Assembly (NCBI GenBank): GCA_007117235.1
Contig: SKGY01000031.1
Location: 1 to 9,505 of the forward strand
Length of the DNA: 9,505 nucleotides
Origin: Balneolaceae bacterium
Lineage (GTDB): Bacteria > Bacteroidota > Rhodothermia > Balneolales > Balneolaceae
Direction of reading: 5' to 3'
Shown here: piece by piece, positions 1 to 6,097 of the stretch
Layout: the number at the start of each line of letters is the position of its first letter
Position numbering within the stretch: the stretch's first letter is position 1
Made by a program: the position numbers and the translations under genes
Notes under the pieces: generated by a model
What the model was told of the DNA's origin: nothing
What the model saw: the letters and a program-made list of their open reading frames with translations, nothing else
Databases searched by the model: none

Positions 1-2444
1 CGCAATGGGTCAGGTACCATCCACTCCATTTTGCCATTTGCACTACCGCCAAACATCGTCGCTTTAGCCTCATTAAAAATAATTCCATCGGGATTCATAT
101 CTGCTGAACCGGTAATTTGAGTAATAGCCAAGTCAAAAATAACAAGGCTGTCAATCCGTGCTGACACTGAAGCGATCATATTTGGCAGTTCGATAGGAAT
201 CGGCACTTCTTCAGCTTCAGCGTCCCAATCAATCATCTCATCCATGTTCAGAAAGTTGCTCCTGTAAGAACCCGATATAGAAGGCATGGTTGATGTGGAT
301 TCATGAGCCTCATTCAGAAAATTCAGATATCGGTCAAGAGTTCCCTCCAGGCCAATATCAGACGTACCGTACATCATAGTAAATCGATTTAACGTCATTC
401 GGTTTGGCGTGATATTTAACTCACCACTTAGGTCTGTAACCGGCAGAGGGATAGAGTCTCCGATTGCGTTTACATTATCTATTTGAAGTGTACCGTTCAA
501 TGCAATTTCCGTTGGATCTCCGGCGGGACCTCTGGCATTCAGATTCATAACCGCATTACCTGTTAACTCCTGAATCCAGGGTTCGAGTGAGTAGTAAGAA
601 CTGATATCATCAAACAGGGCATTTCCATCAAACGTGAGATCAAAAAACGGATTGTCACTTAAAAAGTCTTCTACTGACCCCTGTGCTGATAGAGAATTTT
701 CACCGGTTTTAAACTGTGCTCGGGAAATGGTTATACTGCTTGAGGTAGCATTTGCAATAAAGGTGATATCCTCAAGTGGTTTGCCGAGTTGCTGATGAGC
801 AATGTAGCCATCCCGAAACTCTATTGTGCTTTGATTTAAAAGTGCCTGAAGGTTATCTGGATCAGGTTTTCCTCTCAATATTATTTGCGACTGCAGCCGA
901 CCTCGCATGGTCAGTGTATCTTCATCAATCGGGTAAAAGTCTTTAATGGTGGCCAGGTCAAAATCGATATTTGAAGTCAGATCAACAGATCGTTCATTTT
1001 CATCCAGTGGCCGTAAAATCTGTCCAGACATGGTAAGTCGGTTTGATGCGGCCGTAAAACCGGACTCCTCAATTATAATACGATCCTGATTGGCGTCAAC
1101 TTTTGCGTTGATCTGCTCTATGGCACGGGGAACATCAACATACTTCAAAAGGCCATTGCTTAAAGAAAATGTACCGGAAAAGACCGCTTCTTCAGGCTGA
1201 TCAATTCTGCCGGTAGCAGATGAGTTTGTTTGCAACATACCTGCAAGATTTTCAATGCCGAACTCATCGATTGGGTAAAATCTGCTCATGGTTGCTAAAT
1301 CCACATCCCCGTTTATATCTACAGAAAAGACAGCATCCTCTTCGAGGGGACGTTCCAGTGAACCGGTTGCTGAAATTGAGTTTTCTGCAGCTGTTGCTCT
1401 GAATTCACGTATAGTTGCAAGGTCATTATTCACCTCAATATTGATCACAATATTCTCTATGGCGTCAGGCAGATCAGGGTTTTGTACAAAACCATCTGTA
1501 ACCTGAATAACGAGATCAAATCTCGGTATTTCATTTTCTGTGATTTGTCCGGTTACAGAACCCTCAAGGGCCAGTGAACCACGGGTTTGAAGTCCCGCAA
1601 TGGCATCTTCATATTCAGGAGGAACGAGTCGCAGCAGGTCGCCAAAATTATCAGAGTTTGATAGAAACTGAAGATCAACTTCAGGCGCTTCAGATCCCCA
1701 TGATGAGATTGATCCTGACAGGTTTAAAGCGAGACCCCGGATTGAAAAAATTCCCTCAGTGAGGTTAAGGGTTTCATTTTCAAGATCAAGTGTAGAGGTT
1801 TGATTTAAGCTTAAGCTAAGATTCTCAACATAACTAACTCCATCCATTTCGGCGCTTAGTGAGCCAAGAGTAGCGTCAATCGTACTCTCAATTAGTTCTG
1901 CATAGTTTAGAGAGATATCTGCATCAAAATCCCTCATTGTGACGCTAGTGTTGGTTAGTTCATCATTGTAAAAAATCTCAGCATTCCGGATTGTAAACCT
2001 CGGAATTGTTATTGCATAACCCTCAGTTTCGTCAACTTCCGGCTCTTCAGTAGCCAACTCGAGCAGGAAATCGATATTTGTAGTTGAGTCTGCGAAAACA
2101 GAATAAGAGATGATTGGCCGATTAATAGATAATCTTGAAATTGAAAGCTCATTGTTCAAAAGGGGGCGTAACTCGACACCAATCAATAACTCGTCAATTG
2201 ATACAAACTGTTGCCCGTCAGGTGTGGGCATATTGAATGTTTCAAGCTCAACGCCAAATCTTGGAAATGTTTTAAAGAATGTGAGTGACATTCTTTCGAC
2301 CTGAACATCACTACCGGTTAGTGCCCTTACTTCAGGCAGTATCATGTTCTTTAATCGGTCGTCAGTGAAGTAGATATTTAATCCAATGATCAGCACAACA
2401 AAGAAGATGAGGATTGCGCCGACAATTTTGATAAAAGTTTTCAT
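1..2444 (-). CDS. AsmA-family envelope protein, C-terminus outside the window
   Basis: The minus-strand frame stays open from an ATG at 2444 to the left edge, giving 814 complete codons and no stop, so the C-terminus is missing. The start MKTFIKIVGAILIFFVVLII is a single membrane anchor (about residues 4-24). It is followed by the usual AsmA opening, with a short segment on ageing 'LTGSDVQVERMSLTFFKTFP' (about 43-62). The rest is beta-rich, with blocks such as GTLQIDNV and GGSANGKMEWM near the visible end. Residues about 365-703 are three diverged copies of a module of about 113 residues. AsmA-clan proteins (AsmA, TamB, YhdP) sit in the inner membrane, span the periplasm and are linked to lipid transport to the outer membrane; that role here is by family only. 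The ATG is preceded by GAGAGA, a weak ribosome-binding site. The gene lies 136 bases downstream of gltX and may share its transcript. The family call is firm; the subfamily is not determined. Confidence 0.88.
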   Translation of the reverse strand, partial: MKTFIKIVGAILIFFVVLIIGLNIYFTDDRLKNMILPEVRALTGSDVQVERMSLTFFKTFPRFGVELETFNMPTPDGQQFVSIDELLIGVELRPLLNNELSISRLSINRPIISYSVFADSTTNIDFLLELATEEPEVDETEGYAITIPRFTIRNAEIFYNDELTNTSVTMRDFDADISLNYAELIESTIDATLGSLSAEMDGVSYVENLSLSLNQTSTLDLENETLNLTEGIFSIRGLALNLSGSISSWGSEAPEVDLQFLSNSDNFGDLLRLVPPEYEDAIAGLQTRGSLALEGSVTGQITENEIPRFDLVIQVTDGFVQNPDLPDAIENIVINIEVNNDLATIREFRATAAENSISATGSLERPLEEDAVFSVDINGDVDLATMSRFYPIDEFGIENLAGMLQTNSSATGRIDQPEEAVFSGTFSLSNGLLKYVDVPRAIEQINAKVDANQDRIIIEESGFTAASNRLTMSGQILRPLDENERSVDLTSNIDFDLATIKDFYPIDEDTLTMRGRLQSQIILRGKPDPDNLQALLNQSTIEFRDGYIAHQQLGKPLEDITFIANATSSSITISRAQFKTGENSLSAQGSVEDFLSDNPFFDLTFDGNALFDDISSYYSLEPWIQELTGNAVMNLNARGPAGDPTEIALNGTLQIDNVNAIGDSIPLPVTDLSGELNITPNRMTLNRFTMMYGTSDIGLEGTLDRYLNFLNEAHESTSTMPSISGSYRSNFLNMDEMIDWDAEAEEVPIPIELPNMIASVSARIDSLVIFDLAITQITGSADMNPDGIIFNEAKATMFGGSANGKMEWMVPDPL
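336..668 (-). repeat. AsmA internal repeat, copy C (diverged)
   Basis: Residues about 593-703. DFLSDNPFFDLTFDG aligns with the RPL start of copies A and B. SSYYSLE (Y at residue 617) falls 114 residues after the F of FYPIDE in copy B, and the copy ends in SDIGLEGTLDRYL. Identity is lower than between A and B, so the boundaries are approximate. Confidence 0.5.
672..1013 (-). repeat. AsmA internal repeat, copy B
   Basis: Residues about 478-591. It begins RPLDENERSVDL, contains DLATIKDFYPIDE, and ends in GENSLSAQGSVE, which matches SNRLTMSGQIL at the end of copy A. This is the best-matching neighbour of copy A and shows that the module tiles the middle of the protein. Confidence 0.7.
1014..1352 (-). 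repeat. AsmA internal repeat, copy A
   Basis: Protein-level repeat, residues about 365-477 of the AsmA-like protein. It opens with RPLEED and carries DLATMSRFYPIDE (FYPIDE at residues 389-394). It aligns with copy B (RPLDEN, DLATIKDFYPIDE, F at residue 503) at an offset of 113-114 residues. The DNA has diverged, so this is an old module duplication and not a recent one. Confidence 0.7.
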
Positions 2445-2561
2445 ATGTCTCTCGTTCTTTTTGGTTTACAAGCAGTAAGATAGCGGAAAATTTTATTTTA
2501 CACTTCACTGATAAAGATATAACGCTGTTTTTATACACTATAATACGCTACACCCGTAAAC

Positions 2562-2573
2562 ACTCTTAAGAGT
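2562..2573. repeat. 12-bp perfect palindrome between gltX and the asmA-like gene
   Basis: ACTCTTAAGAGT is its own reverse complement and begins 7 bases past the gltX stop codon in the minus direction. As RNA it could form only a 4-bp stem with a 4-base loop and has no following U run, so it is a poor terminator. It could be a protein-binding site or chance. The rest of the 136-base gap (2445-2580) shows only a weak TAnnTTTG-like box, TATCTTTA, on the minus strand at 2519-2512. Confidence 0.3.
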
Positions 2574-2580
2574 TATTGAG

Positions 2581-4071
2581 TCAGTCTAATTTTTCAATCG
2601 CCTTATTAATTCGTCTCAGAACTGTTTCTTTACCAAGCAGCTCCATTGATGCAAAAAGATCCGGACCAAAACCTTGCCCTGTAACTGCAATTCGAAGCGG
2701 CATCATTAATTTACCGAATCCAACTTCATTTGCGTTGATTACATCCTCAAGATTTTTTTTGAGGAGTGGGGCTTCAAAATCTGATTCTGAAATAGCATCA
2801 ATTTTATCTTTGTATTGATTTACAAGATCACTGCTGTCAGACTTCCATTTTTTAAGTGCATCTTCGTCATACTCATCAATGTCATCGAAAAAGAAGCTTC
2901 CCATAGTGATGATTTCATCAACCTTGCTTACTCTCTCTTTAAGCAAATTAATTGCATGCACAAGATACTCATTGTTTTCTATTTCAAGTCCTTGCTCGCT
3001 TGCAATTTTGCTCACTCTTTCAGCAAGTGTCTTATCCGTTTGTTCGCGCAGATAGTGCTCGTTATACCAGAGTAGTTTTTTATGATTGAAAACAGCGCCG
3101 CCTTTGCTTACACGGTCAAGAGTGAAAAGACTTGTAAGTTCTGTTAGTGAATGAATTTCACTGTCGTCGCCGGGACTCCAGCCGAGATAAGCTAAAAAGT
3201 TAATGAGAGCTTCAGGCTCATAATGCTGCTTGATATACTCTTTGGTATTAACCGGGATGCCTTCTTCCTCTGCTTTTCTCTTTGAAAGTTTTCCGCCCGC
3301 AGGAGACATAATAAGCGGCAAATGAGCCATGACTGGAGGTTCCCAGCCAAAAGCTTTGTATAAAAGAATATGTTTTGGGGTACTGCTCAGCCACTCTTCA
3401 CCACGAATAACGTGCGATATTTTCATGAGGTGATCATCAACAACATTGGCTAAATGGTAAGTTGGCATGCCGTCAGACTTTAATAGAACCTGATCATCAA
3501 GTCCTTTTGATTCGAAAGAAACATGACCCCTGATGAGGTCTTCAAACCGAATGGTTTCCCTTCTGGGAACTTTAAGGCGAACTACATACTCTTCTCCTTC
3601 ATCAAGTCTTTTTTGAACCTCATCCTGAGAAAGTGTCAGGCTGTTTTTCATAGATTGGCGTGTAATTGAATCATACTTTGGAGACGGGTTCCCGGAATTT
3701 TGCAAACGCTCCCGCATCTGATCGAGCTCCTCAGTAGTATCAAAGGCGTAATATGCTTCACCGTTCTCTATCAGCTTTTGCGCAAAATTGTGGTAGATCT
3801 CTTTTCTTTCGCTCTGCCTGTATGGTCCAAACTCTCCGGGATTTTCTGGACTTTCATCAATTTCCATTCCGCACCATGCCAGCGATTTGATTATATCTTC
3901 TTCAGCTCCTTCCACATAGCGGCTTTGATCTGTATCCTCAATCCGAAGTATAAATTTCCCTCCCTTGTGAGACTTGGCAAATAAATAGTTGTAAAGTGCA
4001 GTACGTAAACCACCTATGTGCAAAAATCCGGTGGGTGATGGTGCAAAACGGACGCGAACAGATCCTTCCAT
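2581..4071 (-). CDS. gltX: Glutamate-tRNA ligase (GluRS, class I)
   Basis: Complete 496-residue protein that charges tRNA with glutamate using ATP in the cytoplasm. Residues 8-24 carry the class I signature, with APSPTGFLHIGG at 10-21; HIGG replaces textbook HIGH, which is normal in GluRS. The second ATP motif (the KMSKS equivalent) is KLSKR at 261-265. GPYRQSER (82-89), SDGMPTYHLANVVDDH (199-214) and VIRGEEWLSSTPKH (221-234) are typical GluRS blocks. The C-terminal helical anticodon-binding region runs from about 330 to the end, and the length matches bacterial GluRS. The start at 4071 puts the motif at the usual distance from the N-terminus. No strong ribosome-binding site precedes it. Whether it is discriminating or also charges tRNA-Gln cannot be told from the sequence by eye. 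It is divergently transcribed from the DUF1499 gene and is followed by the AsmA-like gene on the same strand. Confidence 0.98.
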   Translation of the reverse strand: MEGSVRVRFAPSPTGFLHIGGLRTALYNYLFAKSHKGGKFILRIEDTDQSRYVEGAEEDIIKSLAWCGMEIDESPENPGEFGPYRQSERKEIYHNFAQKLIENGEAYYAFDTTEELDQMRERLQNSGNPSPKYDSITRQSMKNSLTLSQDEVQKRLDEGEEYVVRLKVPRRETIRFEDLIRGHVSFESKGLDDQVLLKSDGMPTYHLANVVDDHLMKISHVIRGEEWLSSTPKHILLYKAFGWEPPVMAHLPLIMSPAGGKLSKRKAEEEGIPVNTKEYIKQHYEPEALINFLAYLGWSPGDDSEIHSLTELTSLFTLDRVSKGGAVFNHKKLLWYNEHYLREQTDKTLAERVSKIASEQGLEIENNEYLVHAINLLKERVSKVDEIITMGSFFFDDIDEYDEDALKKWKSDSSDLVNQYKDKIDAISESDFEAPLLKKNLEDVINANEVGFGKLMMPLRIAVTGQGFGPDLFASMELLGKETVLRRINKAIEKLD

Positions 4072-4102
4072 GAAAAAGTTTTTTATAATTAATGATAGAC
4101 TT

Positions 4103-4110
4103 CAAAAATA
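4103..4110 (-). promoter_or_regulatory. Candidate -7 promoter box for gltX
   Basis: Read on the minus strand this is TATTTTTG, an exact match to TAnnTTTG, the -7 element known from Bacteroidetes sigma factors. It lies 31 bases upstream of the gltX ATG, a sensible place for a short leader. No TTG-type -33 box sits at the ideal spacing: the nearest TTG (4139-4137) is 26 bases away. The call therefore rests on the -7 match alone. Confidence 0.35.
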
Positions 4111-4151
4111 CGGTGATTTCTATACGAAGGCTAATTCAATTCAGAGATCTG

Positions 4152-4179
4152 TTTGGATTAAAAAATGTCCGGTTTATGA
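4152..4179 (+). promoter_or_regulatory. Candidate promoter for the DUF1499 gene
   Basis: TTTG at 4152-4155 is followed after 18 bases by TATGAT at 4174-4179, close to a -10 hexamer, with the DUF1499 start 62 bases downstream. A second -7-like box, TATGTTTA, lies at 4202-4209. Neither matches a consensus perfectly and the gap is AT-rich, so chance matches are likely. The gap from 4072 to 4241 has no gene candidate in either direction. Confidence 0.22.
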
Positions 4180-4232
4180 TAAAAAATTGTTCTGAAATGA
4201 ATATGTTTAGCTGGTTGTTAAACTCATAAATC

Positions 4233-4236
4233 GAGG
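4233..4236 (+). promoter_or_regulatory. Ribosome-binding site supporting the DUF1499 start
   Basis: GAGG ends 5 bases before the ATG at 4242. An in-frame TAA at 4227-4229 lies just upstream, so no longer start is available; the two observations together fix 4242 as the start. Confidence 0.45.
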
Positions 4237-4241
4237 TTCTC

Positions 4242-4964
4242 ATGTTGTTTTCACGGATTTTATTTTATCTGTCACTCATTACTGCAGTACTCTTTCTAAT
4301 GTCGGGGTATGGATATCAGTGGGGCTTGTGGGGTTTGGGCACAGGATTCACAATACTACGCTACAGTGCATATGTCGCAATAGGCTTAACTATTATAAGT
4401 GTGCCTACATATTGGTTTGTAAGAAATTCAGAATTTAAGGCCAGATTCTTAGTGGTGTTTGTTTTTTTACTGATGGGGGCTGCCACAGTTACTGCACTAT
4501 ACTGGCAAAATGAAGCCCGATCAGTTCCACCTATCCATGATATTACAACAGACCTGGACAACCCGCCTGAATTCGTTGCTATGGTTAGGCTGCGAGAAGA
4601 TTCACCTAATCCGCCTGAATATTCCGGTGAAGAGACTGCAGAAGCGCAGCGTGAAGCTTACCCGCATATACAACCACTGCTGCTTGATACTGATTTACAG
4701 GAAGTTATGGACCACGCCGTTATGCTGTTGATTGATCGTAAGTGGGATATTGTTGCGATTAACAGAAACGACGGACGAATTGAGGCTACTGAAAAGCTTG
4801 CATGGTTTGGATTTAAGGATGATGTGGTTCTGAGGTTTGCCGAATCGGATGAAGGTACCCGCGTCGATATGAGGTCAAAATCGCGGATTGGACGAAGTGA
4901 CGTGGGCGTGAATGCAAAACGCATCGACACATTTCTCAGCGATTTGGAGAAGCGTACCAACTAA
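4242..4964 (+). CDS. Membrane protein with DUF1499 domain
   Basis: 240 residues. Three hydrophobic segments fill the N-terminal third (about 5-22, 41-60 and 67-87). A soluble C-terminal domain (about 95-237) matches what is known of DUF1499: VPPIHDITTDLDNPPEF (95-111), GRIEATEKLAWFGFKDDV (178-195), and RVDMRSKSRIGRSDVGVNAK (207-226). DUF1499 proteins occur widely in bacteria, and some plant and algal members are chloroplast proteins; their biochemical role is not settled. The presence of a membrane anchor fused to this domain is common in proteobacterial and related members. The VOC gene follows after 32 bases and is likely co-transcribed, but that gives no clear functional link. The family call is confident; the function is unknown. 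Confidence 0.87.
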   Translation: MLFSRILFYLSLITAVLFLMSGYGYQWGLWGLGTGFTILRYSAYVAIGLTIISVPTYWFVRNSEFKARFLVVFVFLLMGAATVTALYWQNEARSVPPIHDITTDLDNPPEFVAMVRLREDSPNPPEYSGEETAEAQREAYPHIQPLLLDTDLQEVMDHAVMLLIDRKWDIVAINRNDGRIEATEKLAWFGFKDDVVLRFAESDEGTRVDMRSKSRIGRSDVGVNAKRIDTFLSDLEKRTN

Positions 4965-4996
4965 ACGAAAAATTAAAACTAAAAATTGATCAACTT

Positions 4997-5416
4997 ATGG
5001 CAGTTCCAAGATTTCATCTTGCATTTCCGGTAAAAGAACTTGAGCAAACACTTAAATTTTACAGAGATATTCTGGGCTGTAAAACAGGACGGAGTTCAGA
5101 CAAATGGATTGATTTTGACTTTTGGGGCCATCAGGTAGTAGCTCACTTAAGCCCTGAAGATGCCGGTAAATCTGCATCGAACGAAGTTGACGGACATGCA
5201 GTACCTGCTAAGCATTTTGGTGTAATTCTGGAGTGGGATCAATTTCATGAATTGGCTGACCGGCTTAAAGATCAAAACACAGAGTTTATTATAGAGCCTT
5301 ACGTTCGTTTTAAAGGAAAGCCGGGTGAACAGGCAACAATGTTTCTCATGGACCCAAGCGGAAACGCTCTCGAGTTTAAAGCCTTTCGGGACGAGAGTCA
5401 GATCTTTGCAGTGTGA
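4997..5416 (+). CDS. VOC (glyoxalase/dioxygenase fold) family protein
   Basis: 139 residues, the size of a two-module VOC protein. FHLAFPVKELEQTLKFYRDI (6-25) is the classic first beta-alpha of the fold, and LMDPSGNALEFKAF (117-130) is the classic closing strand. The metal-binding triad is intact: His7, His73 (in KHFGVILEW) and Glu126 (in NALEFK). The stretch LGCKTGRSSDKWIDFDFWGH (26-45) is typical of a conserved uncharacterised VOC subgroup often annotated as glyoxalase or dioxygenase. Substrates in this superfamily range from methylglyoxal-glutathione adducts to catechols and antibiotics, so no reaction is assigned. It begins 32 bases after the DUF1499 stop with only AT-rich sequence between them, suggesting one transcript. 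It is convergent with the gene at 5449-5835. Confidence 0.9.
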   Translation: MAVPRFHLAFPVKELEQTLKFYRDILGCKTGRSSDKWIDFDFWGHQVVAHLSPEDAGKSASNEVDGHAVPAKHFGVILEWDQFHELADRLKDQNTEFIIEPYVRFKGKPGEQATMFLMDPSGNALEFKAFRDESQIFAV

Positions 5417-5419
5417 GTT

Positions 5420-5440
5420 TGAGTTAGGTCACTCATTTAA
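5420..5440. terminator. Weak hairpin between convergent genes
   Basis: TGAGT (5420-5424) pairs with ACTCA (5431-5435) around a 6-base loop, followed on the plus strand by TTTAA and a little later CTTTT. The gap between the two stop codons is only 32 bases, where a bidirectional terminator would be expected. The 5-bp stem is weak. Confidence 0.25.
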
Positions 5441-5448
5441 TTGTACTT

Positions 5449-5835
5449 TTATAAATCCCCTTCAAGTTCATCTAGCTTAAATTCCGACAATTTTAATCTG
5501 GCATGGCTCATCAGAGATTCTGCAAGTTTCCTGTCTTTGTGCTTAACTTTTAGTGAGATCCTGCCCTGTTCTGCACCGGGAATGTTGTGAAGTGATTTCA
5601 TTGAACTTCCTACAATTTCAATTCGGGTAGTGAATAATTTTTTTATAAATGTGATGGAGGCAATTTCCTGAAAGGGTATGACTACTTCTTCCAGATCTGA
5701 TTTCATTATTCCCACAAACCCGTCGCGCTTGTCAAATTCAAGCACAAGAGATTCATTTTTCAGATGAAATAATCCTTTAACTACAACAATTCCGTGATTC
5801 ACATTTGGTATCTCAAAGGGAAGAGGTCTATTCAT
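5449..5835 (-). CDS. Uncharacterised small protein, possibly PH-like fold
   Basis: 128 residues; I do not recognise a named family. There is no signal peptide or membrane helix. Hydrophobic, alternating stretches suggest a run of beta strands: GIVVVKGLFHLK (15-26), SLVLEFDKR (29-37), EEVVIPFQEIASITFIKK (49-66), TRIEIVGSS (70-78) and GRISLKVKH (91-99). They are followed by one amphipathic helix (about 101-120) with an acidic tail. Strands capped by a C-terminal helix, with an 'IPFQEIASI' turn, resemble bacterial PH-like domains; this is inference from pattern only. The ATG at 5835 sits inside an ATGA overlap with the upstream 63-residue ORF, which could give translational coupling. The gene converges on the VOC gene. 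It is probably real: the composition is protein-like and the frame is closed properly. Confidence 0.7.
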   Translation of the reverse strand: MNRPLPFEIPNVNHGIVVVKGLFHLKNESLVLEFDKRDGFVGIMKSDLEEVVIPFQEIASITFIKKLFTTRIEIVGSSMKSLHNIPGAEQGRISLKVKHKDRKLAESLMSHARLKLSEFKLDELEGDL

Positions 5836-6023
5836 AATAGCTTAATGGCCGTTTTTAGTGATAAATCAGAGTAAGGAAATTTTTTTAAAAAAATTGTAAG
5901 GGATTCTGAAATCTCGGTTCCTAATGGTGAGAACACGATACACACTAAGAGCAAAATTGAGAAATGCTTGAGCACATTTCTCAATGTCCTTATGGGAATT
6001 GCGATTGACCTCGCAATTCCCAT
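5832..6023 (-). CDS. Doubtful 63-residue membrane ORF upstream of the 128-residue gene
   Basis: The ORF starts at ATG 6023 and stops at TGA 5832-5834, overlapping the next start by ATGA. Residues about 20-35 (HFSILLLVCIVFSPLG) could be one membrane helix after a basic N-terminus (R5, R12, R15, K19), so a small inner-membrane partner of the downstream protein is possible. Against it, its first 23 codons lie almost entirely in two near-perfect dyads (5956-6023), which is unusual for coding DNA. The tail includes an 18-bp A/T palindrome, and I recognise no family. An in-frame TGA four codons upstream rules out a longer N-terminus. If it is not a gene, the region is a 262-base divergent intergenic stretch. 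Confidence 0.3.
   Translation of the reverse strand: MGIARSIAIPIRTLRNVLKHFSILLLVCIVFSPLGTEISESLTIFLKKFPYSDLSLKTAIKLL
5878..5895. repeat. 18-bp A/T palindrome
   Basis: AA, seven T, seven A, TT is a perfect palindrome centred between 5886 and 5887. It lies inside the doubtful 63-residue ORF and 43 bases upstream of the start of the 128-residue gene. A/T tracts like this can bend DNA or bind nucleoid proteins; in AT-rich DNA it could also be chance. Confidence 0.35.
5956..5985. repeat. Perfect dyad 1 (11-bp arms, 8-base centre)
   Basis: ATTGAGAAATG (5956-5966) and CATTTCTCAAT (5975-5985) pair without mismatch around CTTGAGCA. Read on the minus strand the hairpin is followed by TTTTGCTCTT, so it could end minus-strand transcripts; read as DNA it looks like an operator. 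It sits 6 bases from dyad 2, which has the same centre size and the same TTGA in the centre. Confidence 0.6.
5992..6023. repeat. Perfect dyad 2 (12-bp arms, 8-base centre)
   Basis: ATGGGAATTGCG (5992-6003) and CGCAATTCCCAT (6012-6023) pair perfectly around ATTGACCT. On the plus strand it is followed by TTCTTTTGG, so the hairpin has the shape of an intrinsic terminator for plus-strand transcription, although no plus-strand gene ends just upstream. It lies 75 bases before the TTG start of the LTD gene and could instead be an operator or a leader hairpin for that gene. Its 3' arm contains the ATG of the doubtful 63-residue ORF. Confidence 0.65.
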
Positions 6024-6097
6024 TTCTTTTGGTCAATTAAGTTGAGAGATCAGTAAAAGTATGTTTTTTAGTCAACTGTGAATTAAATGCAGTTCTT

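Noticed and set aside
1220..1506. Short plus-strand ORFs opposite the AsmA-like gene, and similar ones at 1574-1762 and 2110-2304
   Set aside because: They are antisense to a clear, continuous AsmA-like coding frame, have no recognisable domain and have no sensible start region.
2576..3984. Plus-strand ORFs of 80, 86 and 94 codons across gltX
   Set aside because: They lie fully antisense to a complete and conserved gltX; low-complexity translations without any family signal.
4361..4960. ORFs in other frames across the DUF1499 gene, both strands
   Set aside because: The DUF1499 frame carries conserved motifs throughout; the alternatives are shadows of it.
5956..6023. Dyads considered as a CRISPR array or tRNA
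   Set aside because: There are only two units, arms differ in sequence, there are no spacers of constant length, and neither folds as a cloverleaf.
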